DNA of 64,000 nt from NCBI GenBank assembly GCA_012270485.1, contig JAAXIF010000105.1:1-64000 (forward strand). The letters run 5' to 3'. The notes under the pieces were generated by a model that ran no database searches, was not told where the DNA came from, and worked only from the letters and a program-made list of their open reading frames with translations. Source of the stretch: Sphingobacteriales bacterium (GTDB lineage: Bacteria > Bacteroidota > Bacteroidia > Chitinophagales > Chitinophagaceae). This document shows positions 34,621 to 42,357 of the stretch, piece after piece. Every line of letters starts with the position of its first letter. Positions within the stretch are counted from its first letter, which is position 1. Made by a program: the position numbers and the translations under genes.

Positions 34621-35837
34621 TGGCAAAAACAGTAGACCAATTTTCAACGATAGAAAATTTTAGAACCAAGTATAACGAACTTGCAGTTGACGTTGGAGAA
34701 TTGAATGGCCTTAGAACAGAAGAAACTGGAAACATTGTTGATGCACTTAATAGTTTAGAAGACAAGTCATTCTTCTTTCAAGAGTTTAAGTATAGTGCAA
34801 CTAGTGGTCAAACTGTATTCTCAGGTAATGATTCTGCAAACAATTCACTTGTTTTTAGAAGTGAAAGAATCCAAGTATTTAAAAACTCAGACCATTTACT
34901 TTTAGGAACAGATTACTCAATCGGTGGTGTTGACGGAAACAAACATACAGAAATTACACTTAACGTAGGTGCAAGTGCAAGTGACGTTATCACTATCTAT
35001 GCATATACAGGTTCATACTTAGGAAGTGCAATTGGTGCTGGTGGTGGAACAGACGGACAGTTTACTGAAACAGCACAAAATACTATTTACAATAAAAACT
35101 CAAATGGTATAATATTAAATGGTTCTTCAACTGGAAGAACAACTACACTTACAACACCTGCGAAAATAGAATTCGATTCAGGTGGAACAGGTATATTCTC
35201 ACAAGAATCTATAACTTTCCAGCCTGGAGCAAGTGTCACTGCAGATTCTTTTGTTGGTGATTTAACTGGAGATGTCACTGGAAACCTCACTGGAAATGTC
35301 ACTGGAAATGTTTCAGGGAGTTCAGGAACAGTCACAAGTATATCTACACATTCTGCAAGTGGATTATCAGACATTAATTATACCACAACACCTACAAATG
35401 GTCAAATCCTTACGTGGGATAATGCAAATGGATATTGGGAACCAGCAGATAACCAATCTCTTTCTTCATTAAGTGGTGATACAGACGACCTAACAGAAGG
35501 GTCAACGAATTTATTTCATACGACAGAAAGAGTTCAAGACGCAGCTGCTGCGATGATTACAAGTGCAACACATAGTAATATATCAGTGTCATATGATGAC
35601 GCTTCTAACACACTTTCATTTACTGCTGGTGCAACATATACAGACTCAGACGCAAGAGGTGCGATTGCTGGTGGTGACGGACTTGCATATAATTCTTCAA
35701 CAGGAAATATGAGTGTCAACACTGCAAAAGGAATCGAAATAAATAATGATACAGTTGAATTAGACTATGAAACGACTTCTACTGCCCCAAGTTCTGCTTC
35801 GGGAACTGTAGAAGGTCATTTATGGTTTGTGATATGA
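34620..35837 (+). CDS. Tail fibre/adhesin-like protein, 405 aa
   Basis: A short helical N terminus (TVDQFSTIENFRTKYNELAVDVGEL) is followed by a beta domain FKYSATSGQTVFSGND...VFKNSDHLLLGTDYSI, common in marine phage fibres. A collagen-like strand ladder (GDVTGNLTGNVTGNVSG, 35268-35320) follows, then TDDLTEGSTNLFHT. It ends APSSASGTVEGHLWFVI, an end form shared with the gene at 42357. Such proteins form trimers that touch the host. It is the first of about ten fibre-like genes in a row. Confidence 0.75.
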   Translation: MAKTVDQFSTIENFRTKYNELAVDVGELNGLRTEETGNIVDALNSLEDKSFFFQEFKYSATSGQTVFSGNDSANNSLVFRSERIQVFKNSDHLLLGTDYSIGGVDGNKHTEITLNVGASASDVITIYAYTGSYLGSAIGAGGGTDGQFTETAQNTIYNKNSNGIILNGSSTGRTTTLTTPAKIEFDSGGTGIFSQESITFQPGASVTADSFVGDLTGDVTGNLTGNVTGNVSGSSGTVTSISTHSASGLSDINYTTTPTNGQILTWDNANGYWEPADNQSLSSLSGDTDDLTEGSTNLFHTTERVQDAAAAMITSATHSNISVSYDDASNTLSFTAGATYTDSDARGAIAGGDGLAYNSSTGNMSVNTAKGIEINNDTVELDYETTSTAPSSASGTVEGHLWFVI

Positions 35838-35838
35838 T

Positions 35839-37176
35839 ATGGCAGATGAAATTTACATTAATATAGGGAGTTCTTTTCAACAACCTTACCAAGGTCAGAC
35901 ACCTACTCAAGCTCAGTCTGCAGAAACTAAGCAGATTGTAAAACAACAACCTGCTAGTTCTCAAACACTTTATCAGAGTCCAAGTCAGACTCCTACAACA
36001 TATAGAGTTCCAGTAAATGCACAAACAGATGTAGATGCACGACAACCCAATCCATTTACTTATGATGCACAAGCTCAGATAGATTATCAAAGTCCTTTTA
36101 GAAGTCCTTCGATAACACAAGTAGAAGCACAACAACCAAGTCCTTATATTGCACAAAGTCCATTTCAGAGTCCTTTTACTTATCAGATAGATAATCAACA
36201 AGAAATAGACGTTGCAAGTCCTTATATTGCACAATCTCCATATATTGTTCAGACAACAGTTCAACAGGTAGGGCCTGTTTCTGTTCAAAGTCACGCGTTT
36301 GTTCGTTCACCATATATCTATTGGTATCAAATTGAAAATTTTAAATATAAGGAACCAATAGATGACATTTTGTTTTATCAAGGGCCTCAGAATGACGGAC
36401 ATGATGTTATCGGGAATGCTCAATTTCTTCATGCAGCGAGAACACCAGTAATAAAGCAAGGTGCTATTATTCAATCAGCATATACCCAGCCTGGAGCTGG
36501 TCAGGTTTCAGTTCAACAACCTTATGAATTTCAATACAATGGATTTCCAGTTTCATATACACTTGCTGTGCAATCTCCGTCTACACCAGTAATTGTTAGG
36601 ACACCATTCTTTGTTGCACAAAATCCAGTGCAACAAAATCAACCAGCACAACAAGATATTCAAGCACAACAACCCGTGATTGGTAGAAGTTCTTTTAGAA
36701 CACCACATAATGGACAACAACCTCGAAGACAACCTTTAGAACTTCAACAACAGATAACTGTTCAAGCAGACCAAGACGTTCAGAACCAAGTTAGAGCTCC
36801 TGCTAGACAACCAAGTCCATTTATTGCACAAGCACAACAACAGAGTCCGTATATTGCACAACAACCTTCTACATATCAAAACCCAGTGAATAAACAGGTT
36901 GATACTCAGAATGATGCAAGACAACCTAACATTTATCAGATTCCTTATCAGGTTCCGTATATACATAGGTCACCTTACATAACTCAAACACCTTATGCAA
37001 CAAGTAGAACTATCGGCCCGATTGCAAAAGTAAAAGCAATTTACTTAAATTCAGACGGACAGAATATTGAAAAAGTAGACCAAGTTTACGTAAATAACTC
37101 AGGAACAATAGAGAAAATTCACCAAACAGTCCCAGCTGCTAGATTTAGTAAGAATCCAAGTAATACTCAACAATAA
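35839..37176 (+). CDS. Gln/Pro/Tyr-repeat structural protein, 445 aa
   Basis: Most of this protein is made of short repeats of the type QSPFTYQ, ARQPSPFIAQ and SPYIAQSPY, extremely rich in Gln, Pro, Tyr and Ser. A short normal segment (YWYQIENFKYKEPIDDILFYQG, about residue 155) lies in the middle. Residues about 390-440 form a small beta domain (VKAIYLNSDGQNIEKVDQVYVNN). The repeats are related to those of the genes at 43845 and 44426. It is probably an extended, flexible or adhesive tail part, by its place among fibre genes. No known domain is visible. Confidence 0.65.
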   Translation: MADEIYINIGSSFQQPYQGQTPTQAQSAETKQIVKQQPASSQTLYQSPSQTPTTYRVPVNAQTDVDARQPNPFTYDAQAQIDYQSPFRSPSITQVEAQQPSPYIAQSPFQSPFTYQIDNQQEIDVASPYIAQSPYIVQTTVQQVGPVSVQSHAFVRSPYIYWYQIENFKYKEPIDDILFYQGPQNDGHDVIGNAQFLHAARTPVIKQGAIIQSAYTQPGAGQVSVQQPYEFQYNGFPVSYTLAVQSPSTPVIVRTPFFVAQNPVQQNQPAQQDIQAQQPVIGRSSFRTPHNGQQPRRQPLELQQQITVQADQDVQNQVRAPARQPSPFIAQAQQQSPYIAQQPSTYQNPVNKQVDTQNDARQPNIYQIPYQVPYIHRSPYITQTPYATSRTIGPIAKVKAIYLNSDGQNIEKVDQVYVNNSGTIEKIHQTVPAARFSKNPSNTQQ

Positions 37177-37181
37177 TTTCG

Positions 37182-37189
37182 TATAAATA
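37182..37189 (+). promoter_or_regulatory. Late promoter exactly five bases before the ATG at 37195
   Basis: A perfect TATAAATA ends five bases before the ATG, which would place the transcript start on the A of the start codon. No Shine-Dalgarno is visible. Confidence 0.65.
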
Positions 37190-37194
37190 GTTAT

Positions 37195-37527
37195 ATGGCT
37201 ATTATTGCAAATATCTTTATCGACCAAGGAACAGACTTCAGTATCACTGTAGACGTGACTGATTCAACAGGTGACGCACTCAATATGAGTGGTTATACTG
37301 CAAGTGCTCAGATACGTAAGACCTACAGTTCTTCTACTGCAAGTGCAACCTTTGGAACTTCAATTGCAGAAGCAACAGGTCAAGTGACATTAACACTTGA
37401 CGATACACAAACTACTGCATTAGAATCGGGAAGATATGTATACGATATGAACATCACCAGTGGTGGTGGTCAAACAACTAGAGTAGTAGAGGGACAAGCA
37501 ATTGTCACTCCAGGCGTCACGAGGTAA
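37195..37527 (+). CDS. Small beta-sandwich tail protein, 110 aa
   Basis: The sequence NIFIDQGTDFSITVDVTDSTGDALNMSGYTASAQIRKTY, followed by VTLTLDDTQTTALESGRYVYDMNI, is the pattern of an immunoglobulin-like phage domain of the baseplate upper-protein type, which often occurs in fibre regions. Its promoter is predicted to make a leaderless message. It is a single domain of 110 residues with no extra parts. It probably decorates or joins fibre proteins encoded next to it. Confidence 0.7.
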   Translation: MAIIANIFIDQGTDFSITVDVTDSTGDALNMSGYTASAQIRKTYSSSTASATFGTSIAEATGQVTLTLDDTQTTALESGRYVYDMNITSGGGQTTRVVEGQAIVTPGVTR

Positions 37528-37530
37528 ATT

Positions 37531-37776
37531 ATGTCAGGAATAAAAGGAACAATATCAAGAGTAGCAACGATAGGTGGTCGAGTAGCAGGACAAGGAAATA
37601 TCCGTGCTAAACAGGTCGCTATTGGTAATTCATCTTCTAATGTAAACCTTTCTGCAAAGTCTATCAATGAACTTTCAGACGTAAATGCATCAGAAACAGA
37701 TGACGGACTACTTTCATACGATGCTGAAACAGATAAGTGGACAACCACTACTGTTTTAGATGGTGGAACGTTTTAA
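37531..37776 (+). CDS. Short fibre-related protein ending DGGTF, 81 aa
   Basis: A glycine- and basic-residue-rich start (GIKGTISRVATIGGRVAGQGNIRAKQ) runs into SINELSDVNASETDDGLLSYDAETDKW, a fragment typical of marine phage fibres. It ends VLDGGTF, an end shared by two neighbours at 39501 and 42357. At 81 residues it may be an attachment adaptor rather than a whole fibre. It follows the Ig-like gene after three bases and is followed by a promoter. Confidence 0.6.
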   Translation: MSGIKGTISRVATIGGRVAGQGNIRAKQVAIGNSSSNVNLSAKSINELSDVNASETDDGLLSYDAETDKWTTTTVLDGGTF

Positions 37777-37779
37777 TCG

Positions 37780-37787
37780 TATAAATA
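37780..37787 (+). promoter_or_regulatory. Late promoter box before the 37924 fibre gene
   Basis: A perfect TATAAATA. Transcription from about 37793 would give an unusually long leader of about 131 nt, which folds (see the next entry). Confidence 0.6.
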
Positions 37788-37802
37788 AATATACAAATCA
37801 AG

Positions 37803-37883
37803 GATACCGACCAGTGAAGGTATCGACCCACATTGTGAGTGGATTAGATATATATTATGAATCTCTCGGGATAGTGAACGAGA
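37803..37883 (+). promoter_or_regulatory. Structured leader with twin hairpins
   Basis: Two stems, GATACC/GGTATC (37803-37808 with 37819-37824) and TCTCG/CGAGA (37864-37868 with 37879-37883), both close 10-base loops that end in AGTGAA (GACCAGTGAA and GGATAGTGAA). A weaker CCAC/GTGG stem lies between. The remaining leader to 37923 is AT-rich with a TTAATTAATTAA run and an AGGA site. The repeated loop suggests a protein or RNA binding target in the mRNA. Confidence 0.4.
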
Positions 37884-37923
37884 ATTAATTAATTAATTTT
37901 ACATAAACTATAGGAATAGAAAA

Positions 37924-39501
37924 ATGGCAACAGTTATTCAAATCAAAAGAAGCACAGGCTCTGCCGCTCCAGCTGTATCAGACTTAGCTGAGGGTGAATT
38001 AGCTTATGTGCAAGATAGGAGTAATTCAGGTGCTAGTGCAAAACTTTTTATTGAATCAGTAGATTCTGATAACAGCACTCCTTTAATACAAGCTATTGGT
38101 GGTAAGTATTATACGGATATGTTAGCAGGTTCTTCTGCAACACCTTCCGACTTTTTAGTTGGTAATGGTTCAACCTCAGGTGGTTCATTAAAGTTAATGG
38201 AAGATTCAGACAACGGAAGTAATTCTGTTGCTTTGAAAGCTCCCGATACACTAGCTTCGAATGTATCCTTTGTTCTACCTTCTTCAGATGGTAGTGCAAA
38301 CCAAGTATTAGGAACAGACGGGTCAGGAAACTTATCTTTCTTATCTACTACTTCAACACTAGCTGGTGCTTCAGACTCAGACATTTCAAACCCTGCTTCA
38401 GGACACATTCTTGTCCATGACGGGTCAGATTCGTTTGACAACGTAGCAATCAGTGGTGACATTTCACTTGCATCAAGTGGTGCGGTGACAATTTCTGCTG
38501 GTGCAGTAGAATTCTCAATGTTAGATGGTGCAATGGTTCAAACATCATCAGAGGTAGCTCTCAATGGTCTAGGTGATAATGACACCTCAGTCATGACAGC
38601 TGCTGCGGTTAATGACTTAATTGAATCAAAAGTGACTGCAGAAGACCTAGACGTAGCTGGTGACAGTGGAACAGGTGCAGTCGACTTAGACTCACAAAGT
38701 TTAACAATCGCTGGAACATCTAACGAGATTGAAACTTCTGCTTCAGGACAAACTATAACAGTAGGTTTACCAAATGACGTGACAATCGGAAACGATTTAA
38801 CAGTCACAAATGACTTAACAGTTTCAGGTGTCTTAAACTCAGACGACATCACTGCAACAACAATGACTGCTTCAGGAAACGTTGTTGTGACAGGAAACTT
38901 AACAGTTAACGGAACGACTACAACTGTAAACTCAACAACTACATCAGTAGCAGACCCAGTGTTTGAAATTGGTGACGATGCTTCAGACGATAACCTTGAT
39001 AGAGGTTTGAAATTTAAGTATAACTCAGGTGGTGCAAAAGTAGGTTTCTTCGGATACGATGATACAGACGCTGCATTTACATTTATACCTGATGCAACTG
39101 ATTCATCTTCAACTTTCTCAGGAACAGCTGGTAATGTTAAGTTCGGTGGTTTAGCTCTTTCAGGTTCAATTACTTCAGTAGACGGGTCAGCTCCAACAGC
39201 TGGTCAAGTTCTAATCGGTAATGGAACTAATGGAGACATGGAACTTGCGACTTTAACTGCTGGTGAAGGACTTGATGTCACAAATGGTGACGGAAGTATA
39301 ACCCTTTCAGCTGAAGATGCAACTGCTTCTAATAAAGGTATCGCTTCATTCTCTGCTTCTTACTTCTCAGTATCAAGTGGTGATGTATCGATTGCAGATG
39401 CAACAACTTCAAGTAAAGGTATAGCTTCATTCGACTCAGATAATTTCACACTCACTTCAGGTGACGTTGCAATTACTGCTATTGATGGTGGAACATTTTA
39501 A
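37924..39501 (+). CDS. Tail fibre protein, 525 aa
   Basis: The N terminus ATVIQIKRSTGSAAPAVSDLAEGELAYVQD is the short capping domain that starts many phage fibre and receptor-binding proteins. The body is Ser/Thr/Asp-rich beta repeat, with LTVNGTTTTVNSTTTSVADPVFEIGDD (about residue 330), a module repeated in the genes at 41170 and 42357, and FKYNSGGAKVGFFGYDD. It ends AITAIDGGTF. It is a likely trimeric fibre section. It has its own promoter and a folded leader. Confidence 0.75.
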   Translation: MATVIQIKRSTGSAAPAVSDLAEGELAYVQDRSNSGASAKLFIESVDSDNSTPLIQAIGGKYYTDMLAGSSATPSDFLVGNGSTSGGSLKLMEDSDNGSNSVALKAPDTLASNVSFVLPSSDGSANQVLGTDGSGNLSFLSTTSTLAGASDSDISNPASGHILVHDGSDSFDNVAISGDISLASSGAVTISAGAVEFSMLDGAMVQTSSEVALNGLGDNDTSVMTAAAVNDLIESKVTAEDLDVAGDSGTGAVDLDSQSLTIAGTSNEIETSASGQTITVGLPNDVTIGNDLTVTNDLTVSGVLNSDDITATTMTASGNVVVTGNLTVNGTTTTVNSTTTSVADPVFEIGDDASDDNLDRGLKFKYNSGGAKVGFFGYDDTDAAFTFIPDATDSSSTFSGTAGNVKFGGLALSGSITSVDGSAPTAGQVLIGNGTNGDMELATLTAGEGLDVTNGDGSITLSAEDATASNKGIASFSASYFSVSSGDVSIADATTSSKGIASFDSDNFTLTSGDVAITAIDGGTF

Positions 39502-39530
39502 TAATAGTTAATCAATAATAGGAGAGTCAA

Positions 39531-40652
39531 ATGGCAACTGTAATTACATTTAAAAAGAGTTCTACTCAGAATGCAACTCCAGGCGTAAGTGACCTAGTTC
39601 TTGGTGAATTAGCGGTCAATACTTATCACGGAAGATTCTATACTGAGAAGAACGATGGTTCGGCTGCCGTTGTCGAGGTAGGGTCAGTCCCCGCCTCTTT
39701 GACAATTAATGATGCTATTACATTTCCAACTTCAGATGGAACATCAGGACAAGTATTACAAACAGACGGAAGTGGAACACTTTCTTTTGCAGACTCATCG
39801 TCTTCATCAGATAATGTATTCACTTATACTGTCACTTCTAACCAAACAATTTTCTCAGGAAATGATGATGACGGACAAACATTGTCCTATTCAATTGGTG
39901 AAGAACAAGTATTCTTAAATGGTGTTTTATTAGTAGACGGAGGTGCTGACTATGCTTCAACTAATACTTCTACAATCACTTTACAAGCAAATGCAGTAAG
40001 TGGTGACGTAGTTGTAATTAGAACGCCTGGTTCTGCGTCAACAAGTGCTTCAACAGGAAGTTCTGACTTGACAACAACAGATTCAGACCAAGTATTATTG
40101 TCGGTTCCCGTTGCAAACAAAGCGATTAAAGTCAATTTGGTTGCAACCCACTCTACAGCAGGAGCTCACTTTGCAGAAGTCGTAGTAGTAAATGACGGAA
40201 GTAATTCTTATATCTCACAATTTGCAGACACTTATACAGGTTCAAGTCTATTCAGTCTTGCAACTGATATCAGTGGTTCAGATATGAGATTGTTAATCAC
40301 TCCTTCGAATACTAATACAAGTGTATCCTCTTCATATATTAAACTTCCAGCTGCTGGAAACTCTACAACATTCTCTGCTACAACAGCAGACCAAGTGTTA
40401 TCAAGTGTTTCAACAGGAACGAAAGGTATTAAATATGAATTAGTCGCAACTCATGCGAGTGCGGGTTCACACTATGCAGAAGTAGCTTTAACAAACGATG
40501 GTTCAAATGCATACTTCACTCAATTTGGTGACGTATTTACAAATGCATCATTGTTTACATTGGACGCAGACGTGTCAGGAAGTTCACAAAGACTTCTAAT
40601 CACACCTGCGAATACTAACACAACTGTTTCAGTTAAGAAAACAACATTATAG
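39531..40652 (+). CDS. Tail fibre protein with duplicated domain, 373 aa
   Basis: It starts ATVITFKKSSTQNATPGVSDLVLGELAVNTYHGRFY, the same capping domain as the previous gene. A domain of the form TVTSNQTIFSGNDDDGQTLSY follows. The C-terminal 200 residues contain two copies of a unit running from DQVLLSVPVANKAIKVNLVATH to RLLITPSNTNT, with the second ending RLLITPANTNTTVSVKK. Related single copies are in the next two genes. This internal duplication is usual in fibre tips that recognise host surfaces. GGAGAG lies before the ATG. Confidence 0.75.
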   Translation: MATVITFKKSSTQNATPGVSDLVLGELAVNTYHGRFYTEKNDGSAAVVEVGSVPASLTINDAITFPTSDGTSGQVLQTDGSGTLSFADSSSSSDNVFTYTVTSNQTIFSGNDDDGQTLSYSIGEEQVFLNGVLLVDGGADYASTNTSTITLQANAVSGDVVVIRTPGSASTSASTGSSDLTTTDSDQVLLSVPVANKAIKVNLVATHSTAGAHFAEVVVVNDGSNSYISQFADTYTGSSLFSLATDISGSDMRLLITPSNTNTSVSSSYIKLPAAGNSTTFSATTADQVLSSVSTGTKGIKYELVATHASAGSHYAEVALTNDGSNAYFTQFGDVFTNASLFTLDADVSGSSQRLLITPANTNTTVSVKKTTL

Positions 40653-40662
40653 GGGATAATAA

Positions 40663-41073
40663 ATGGCTAAAACAAATGCTTTTAAGATTGCTGAGTTAAT
40701 CCGTGCTATCACTTTTGATGTTGATAATGACGAAATAGTGACAAGTAAAGCCATACAGTCTAAGAATAAAAAGACTGGTGGAACAACTTATACTGCAACA
40801 ACAGAAGTTGCACTCGATACTTTTGCACATGCAAGTTTCAGAGCTGCAAGATATGTTATTGCAATGGACGAGGGAACAAACTTCCACTCAACCGAAGTTA
40901 TGTTGGTTCACGATGGTTCTACAGTGACTATGACTCAATATGGAACATTGAAAGATACTAATCTCGCAACATTCGATGCAGATATTAGTGGTGACAATGT
41001 AAGGTTGTTAATAACACCTGCTAGTGCTAATAGCACAATCGTCAAATTTGATAGAACAGTGGTAGACGCTTAA
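40663..41073 (+). CDS. Short fibre-tip-like protein, 136 aa
   Basis: The protein is a short basic N terminus followed by one copy of the tip domain: VALDTFAHASFRAARYVIAMDEGTNFHSTEVMLVHDGSTVTMTQYGTL, ending NVRLLITPASANSTIVKFDRTV. The same domain occurs in the genes at 39531 and 41170. It is the last gene before a strong terminator, so it closes one transcription unit. It probably forms an adhesion tip. Confidence 0.7.
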   Translation: MAKTNAFKIAELIRAITFDVDNDEIVTSKAIQSKNKKTGGTTYTATTEVALDTFAHASFRAARYVIAMDEGTNFHSTEVMLVHDGSTVTMTQYGTLKDTNLATFDADISGDNVRLLITPASANSTIVKFDRTVVDA

Positions 41074-41091
41074 CATCTAATTTAAAAAACT

Positions 41092-41120
41092 AAGGGGGTT
41101 CTTCGGAACCCTCTTTTTTT
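41092..41120 (+). terminator. Intrinsic terminator with UUCG tetraloop
   Basis: An approximately 10-bp stem (AAGGGGGTTC against GAACCCTCTT, with one G-T pair) closes a TTCG tetraloop, one of the most stable RNA loops, and is followed by a T-run to 41120. It lies 19 bases after the stop codon at 41073. Confidence 0.85.
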
Positions 41121-41134
41121 AGCCTGAAAAAAAC

Positions 41135-41142
41135 CATAAATA
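41135..41142 (+). promoter_or_regulatory. Late promoter box before the 41170 fibre gene
   Basis: CATAAATA, one mismatch to the late consensus, just after the terminator and 27 bases before the ATG. Confidence 0.5.
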
Positions 41143-41169
41143 GATTTAGACAATTTAAACGAGTTTTTT

Positions 41170-42003
41170 ATGGCAACCAATTCGAAATTCATTGCAGATT
41201 TAGGTTTAAAAACTGATGCAGACTTACAAGTAGACGGAAATATAACTGTATCAGGTAATCTAACTGTAAATGGCACAAGCACAACAGTTAATTCCACTAC
41301 AACTTCAGTGGAAGACTCGATGCTGGAACTTGCAAACCAAAATACTAGTTCAGATACACTTGATATAGGTATTTACGGAAATTATGATGACGGATTGGGT
41401 GACGGAGCTTCAGAATACACTGGATTATTCAGAGATGCAACCGATTCAACTTGGAAATTATTTGACGGACTTGAAGTAGAACCAACAACTACAGTTAACA
41501 CAAGTGGTTCAGGTTATTCACTTGCAGATATACAGGTAGGTGACTTAACAGCAACTACTTTAACTGCAACCAACAGTCTTACAGGGTCTTCTATCACCTA
41601 TCCTACCTCAGACGGAACAAACGGACAAGTTCTTACAACAAATGGTAGTGGAACATTATCTTTTGCAGATGCAAGTAGTGGATTAGAAGAAGGAACAGTC
41701 ACAACAACTTCAACAAGTATAACAAATTTAGATAGTATTGCAGTTGCATCATACAGAGGTGCAAAATATTCGATAACAATATCAGATTCTACTAGTGGTG
41801 TGTATCAAATAACAGAATGTCATGTAATTCATGACGGAACCAGTGCTAGTATAACACAATTTGGAACAGTATTGCAAGGTGGTTCAAGTGAATTGGGAAC
41901 ATTTACAGTAGATATTAATAGTGGAAACTTGAGATTGAGAGTTGCAAGTGCAACAACCAATTCAACAGTATACAAGTTTAAAAGAATCGACCATTCTGTA
42001 TAA
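41170..42003 (+). CDS. Tail fibre protein, 277 aa
   Basis: This protein begins FIADLGLKTDADLQVDGNITVSGNLTVNGTSTTVNSTTTSVEDSMLELA, the same fibre-shaft module found at about residue 330 of the 37924 gene. It continues with a short GLFRDATDSTWKLFDGL segment. The C terminus is one copy of the tip domain (SYRGAKYSITISDSTSGVYQITECHVIHDGT). It is a compact shaft-plus-tip fibre, probably trimeric. A terminator and a late box separate it from the previous gene. Confidence 0.75.
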   Translation: MATNSKFIADLGLKTDADLQVDGNITVSGNLTVNGTSTTVNSTTTSVEDSMLELANQNTSSDTLDIGIYGNYDDGLGDGASEYTGLFRDATDSTWKLFDGLEVEPTTTVNTSGSGYSLADIQVGDLTATTLTATNSLTGSSITYPTSDGTNGQVLTTNGSGTLSFADASSGLEEGTVTTTSTSITNLDSIAVASYRGAKYSITISDSTSGVYQITECHVIHDGTSASITQFGTVLQGGSSELGTFTVDINSGNLRLRVASATTNSTVYKFKRIDHSV

Positions 42004-42052
42004 ATTTTTTTGTGTTTTTTAAAAATAACCTTCAGCTTAAAGGACTCGACTT

Positions 42053-42060
42053 TATAAATA
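42053..42060 (+). promoter_or_regulatory. Late promoter box before the 42097 fibre gene
   Basis: A perfect TATAAATA, 36 bases before the ATG at 42097. Confidence 0.6.
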
Positions 42061-42096
42061 TTAGGGTAAAATCAAAGTAAAAGGGGACTTTTCTAA

Positions 42097-42357
42097 ATGG
42101 CAACACAAAATACGTTTGTAATTGAGTATGGATTGACTGTAGGAACAACCGAAGTCATATCAAGTGCGGGTAAACTTGCTTCTTCAGCACTTTCATTACT
42201 AGATACCGACAACCTAACAGAAGGGTCAACGAATAGATACTTTTCTAACACCCTTGCGAGAGGTGCTATATCACTTGCAAGTGGAGAATCAAATTTAAGT
42301 TATAATTCAACTTCGGGTGAATTTTCATTACCACAAGTAGATGGGGGAACATTTTAA
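42097..42357 (+). CDS. Short fibre-related protein ending DGGTF, 86 aa
   Basis: The protein has a short strand region TFVIEYGLTVGTTEVISSAGKL, the DNLTEGSTNRYF element also found in the 34620 gene, and an end SLPQVDGGTF shared with two other genes. It overlaps the next gene by one base (TAATG), and that gene begins with a near-copy of its N terminus (FIIKNGLTVGTTEVIDSSGRL). It looks like a duplicated fibre attachment segment. Confidence 0.65.
   Translation: MATQNTFVIEYGLTVGTTEVISSAGKLASSALSLLDTDNLTEGSTNRYFSNTLARGAISLASGESNLSYNSTSGEFSLPQVDGGTF

Noticed and set aside
35779..36294. A 171-codon minus-strand frame opposite the Gln/Pro/Tyr repeat gene
   Set aside because: Its Leu/Cys/Arg-rich product simply mirrors the repeats; the plus frame has start, stop and related copies elsewhere.
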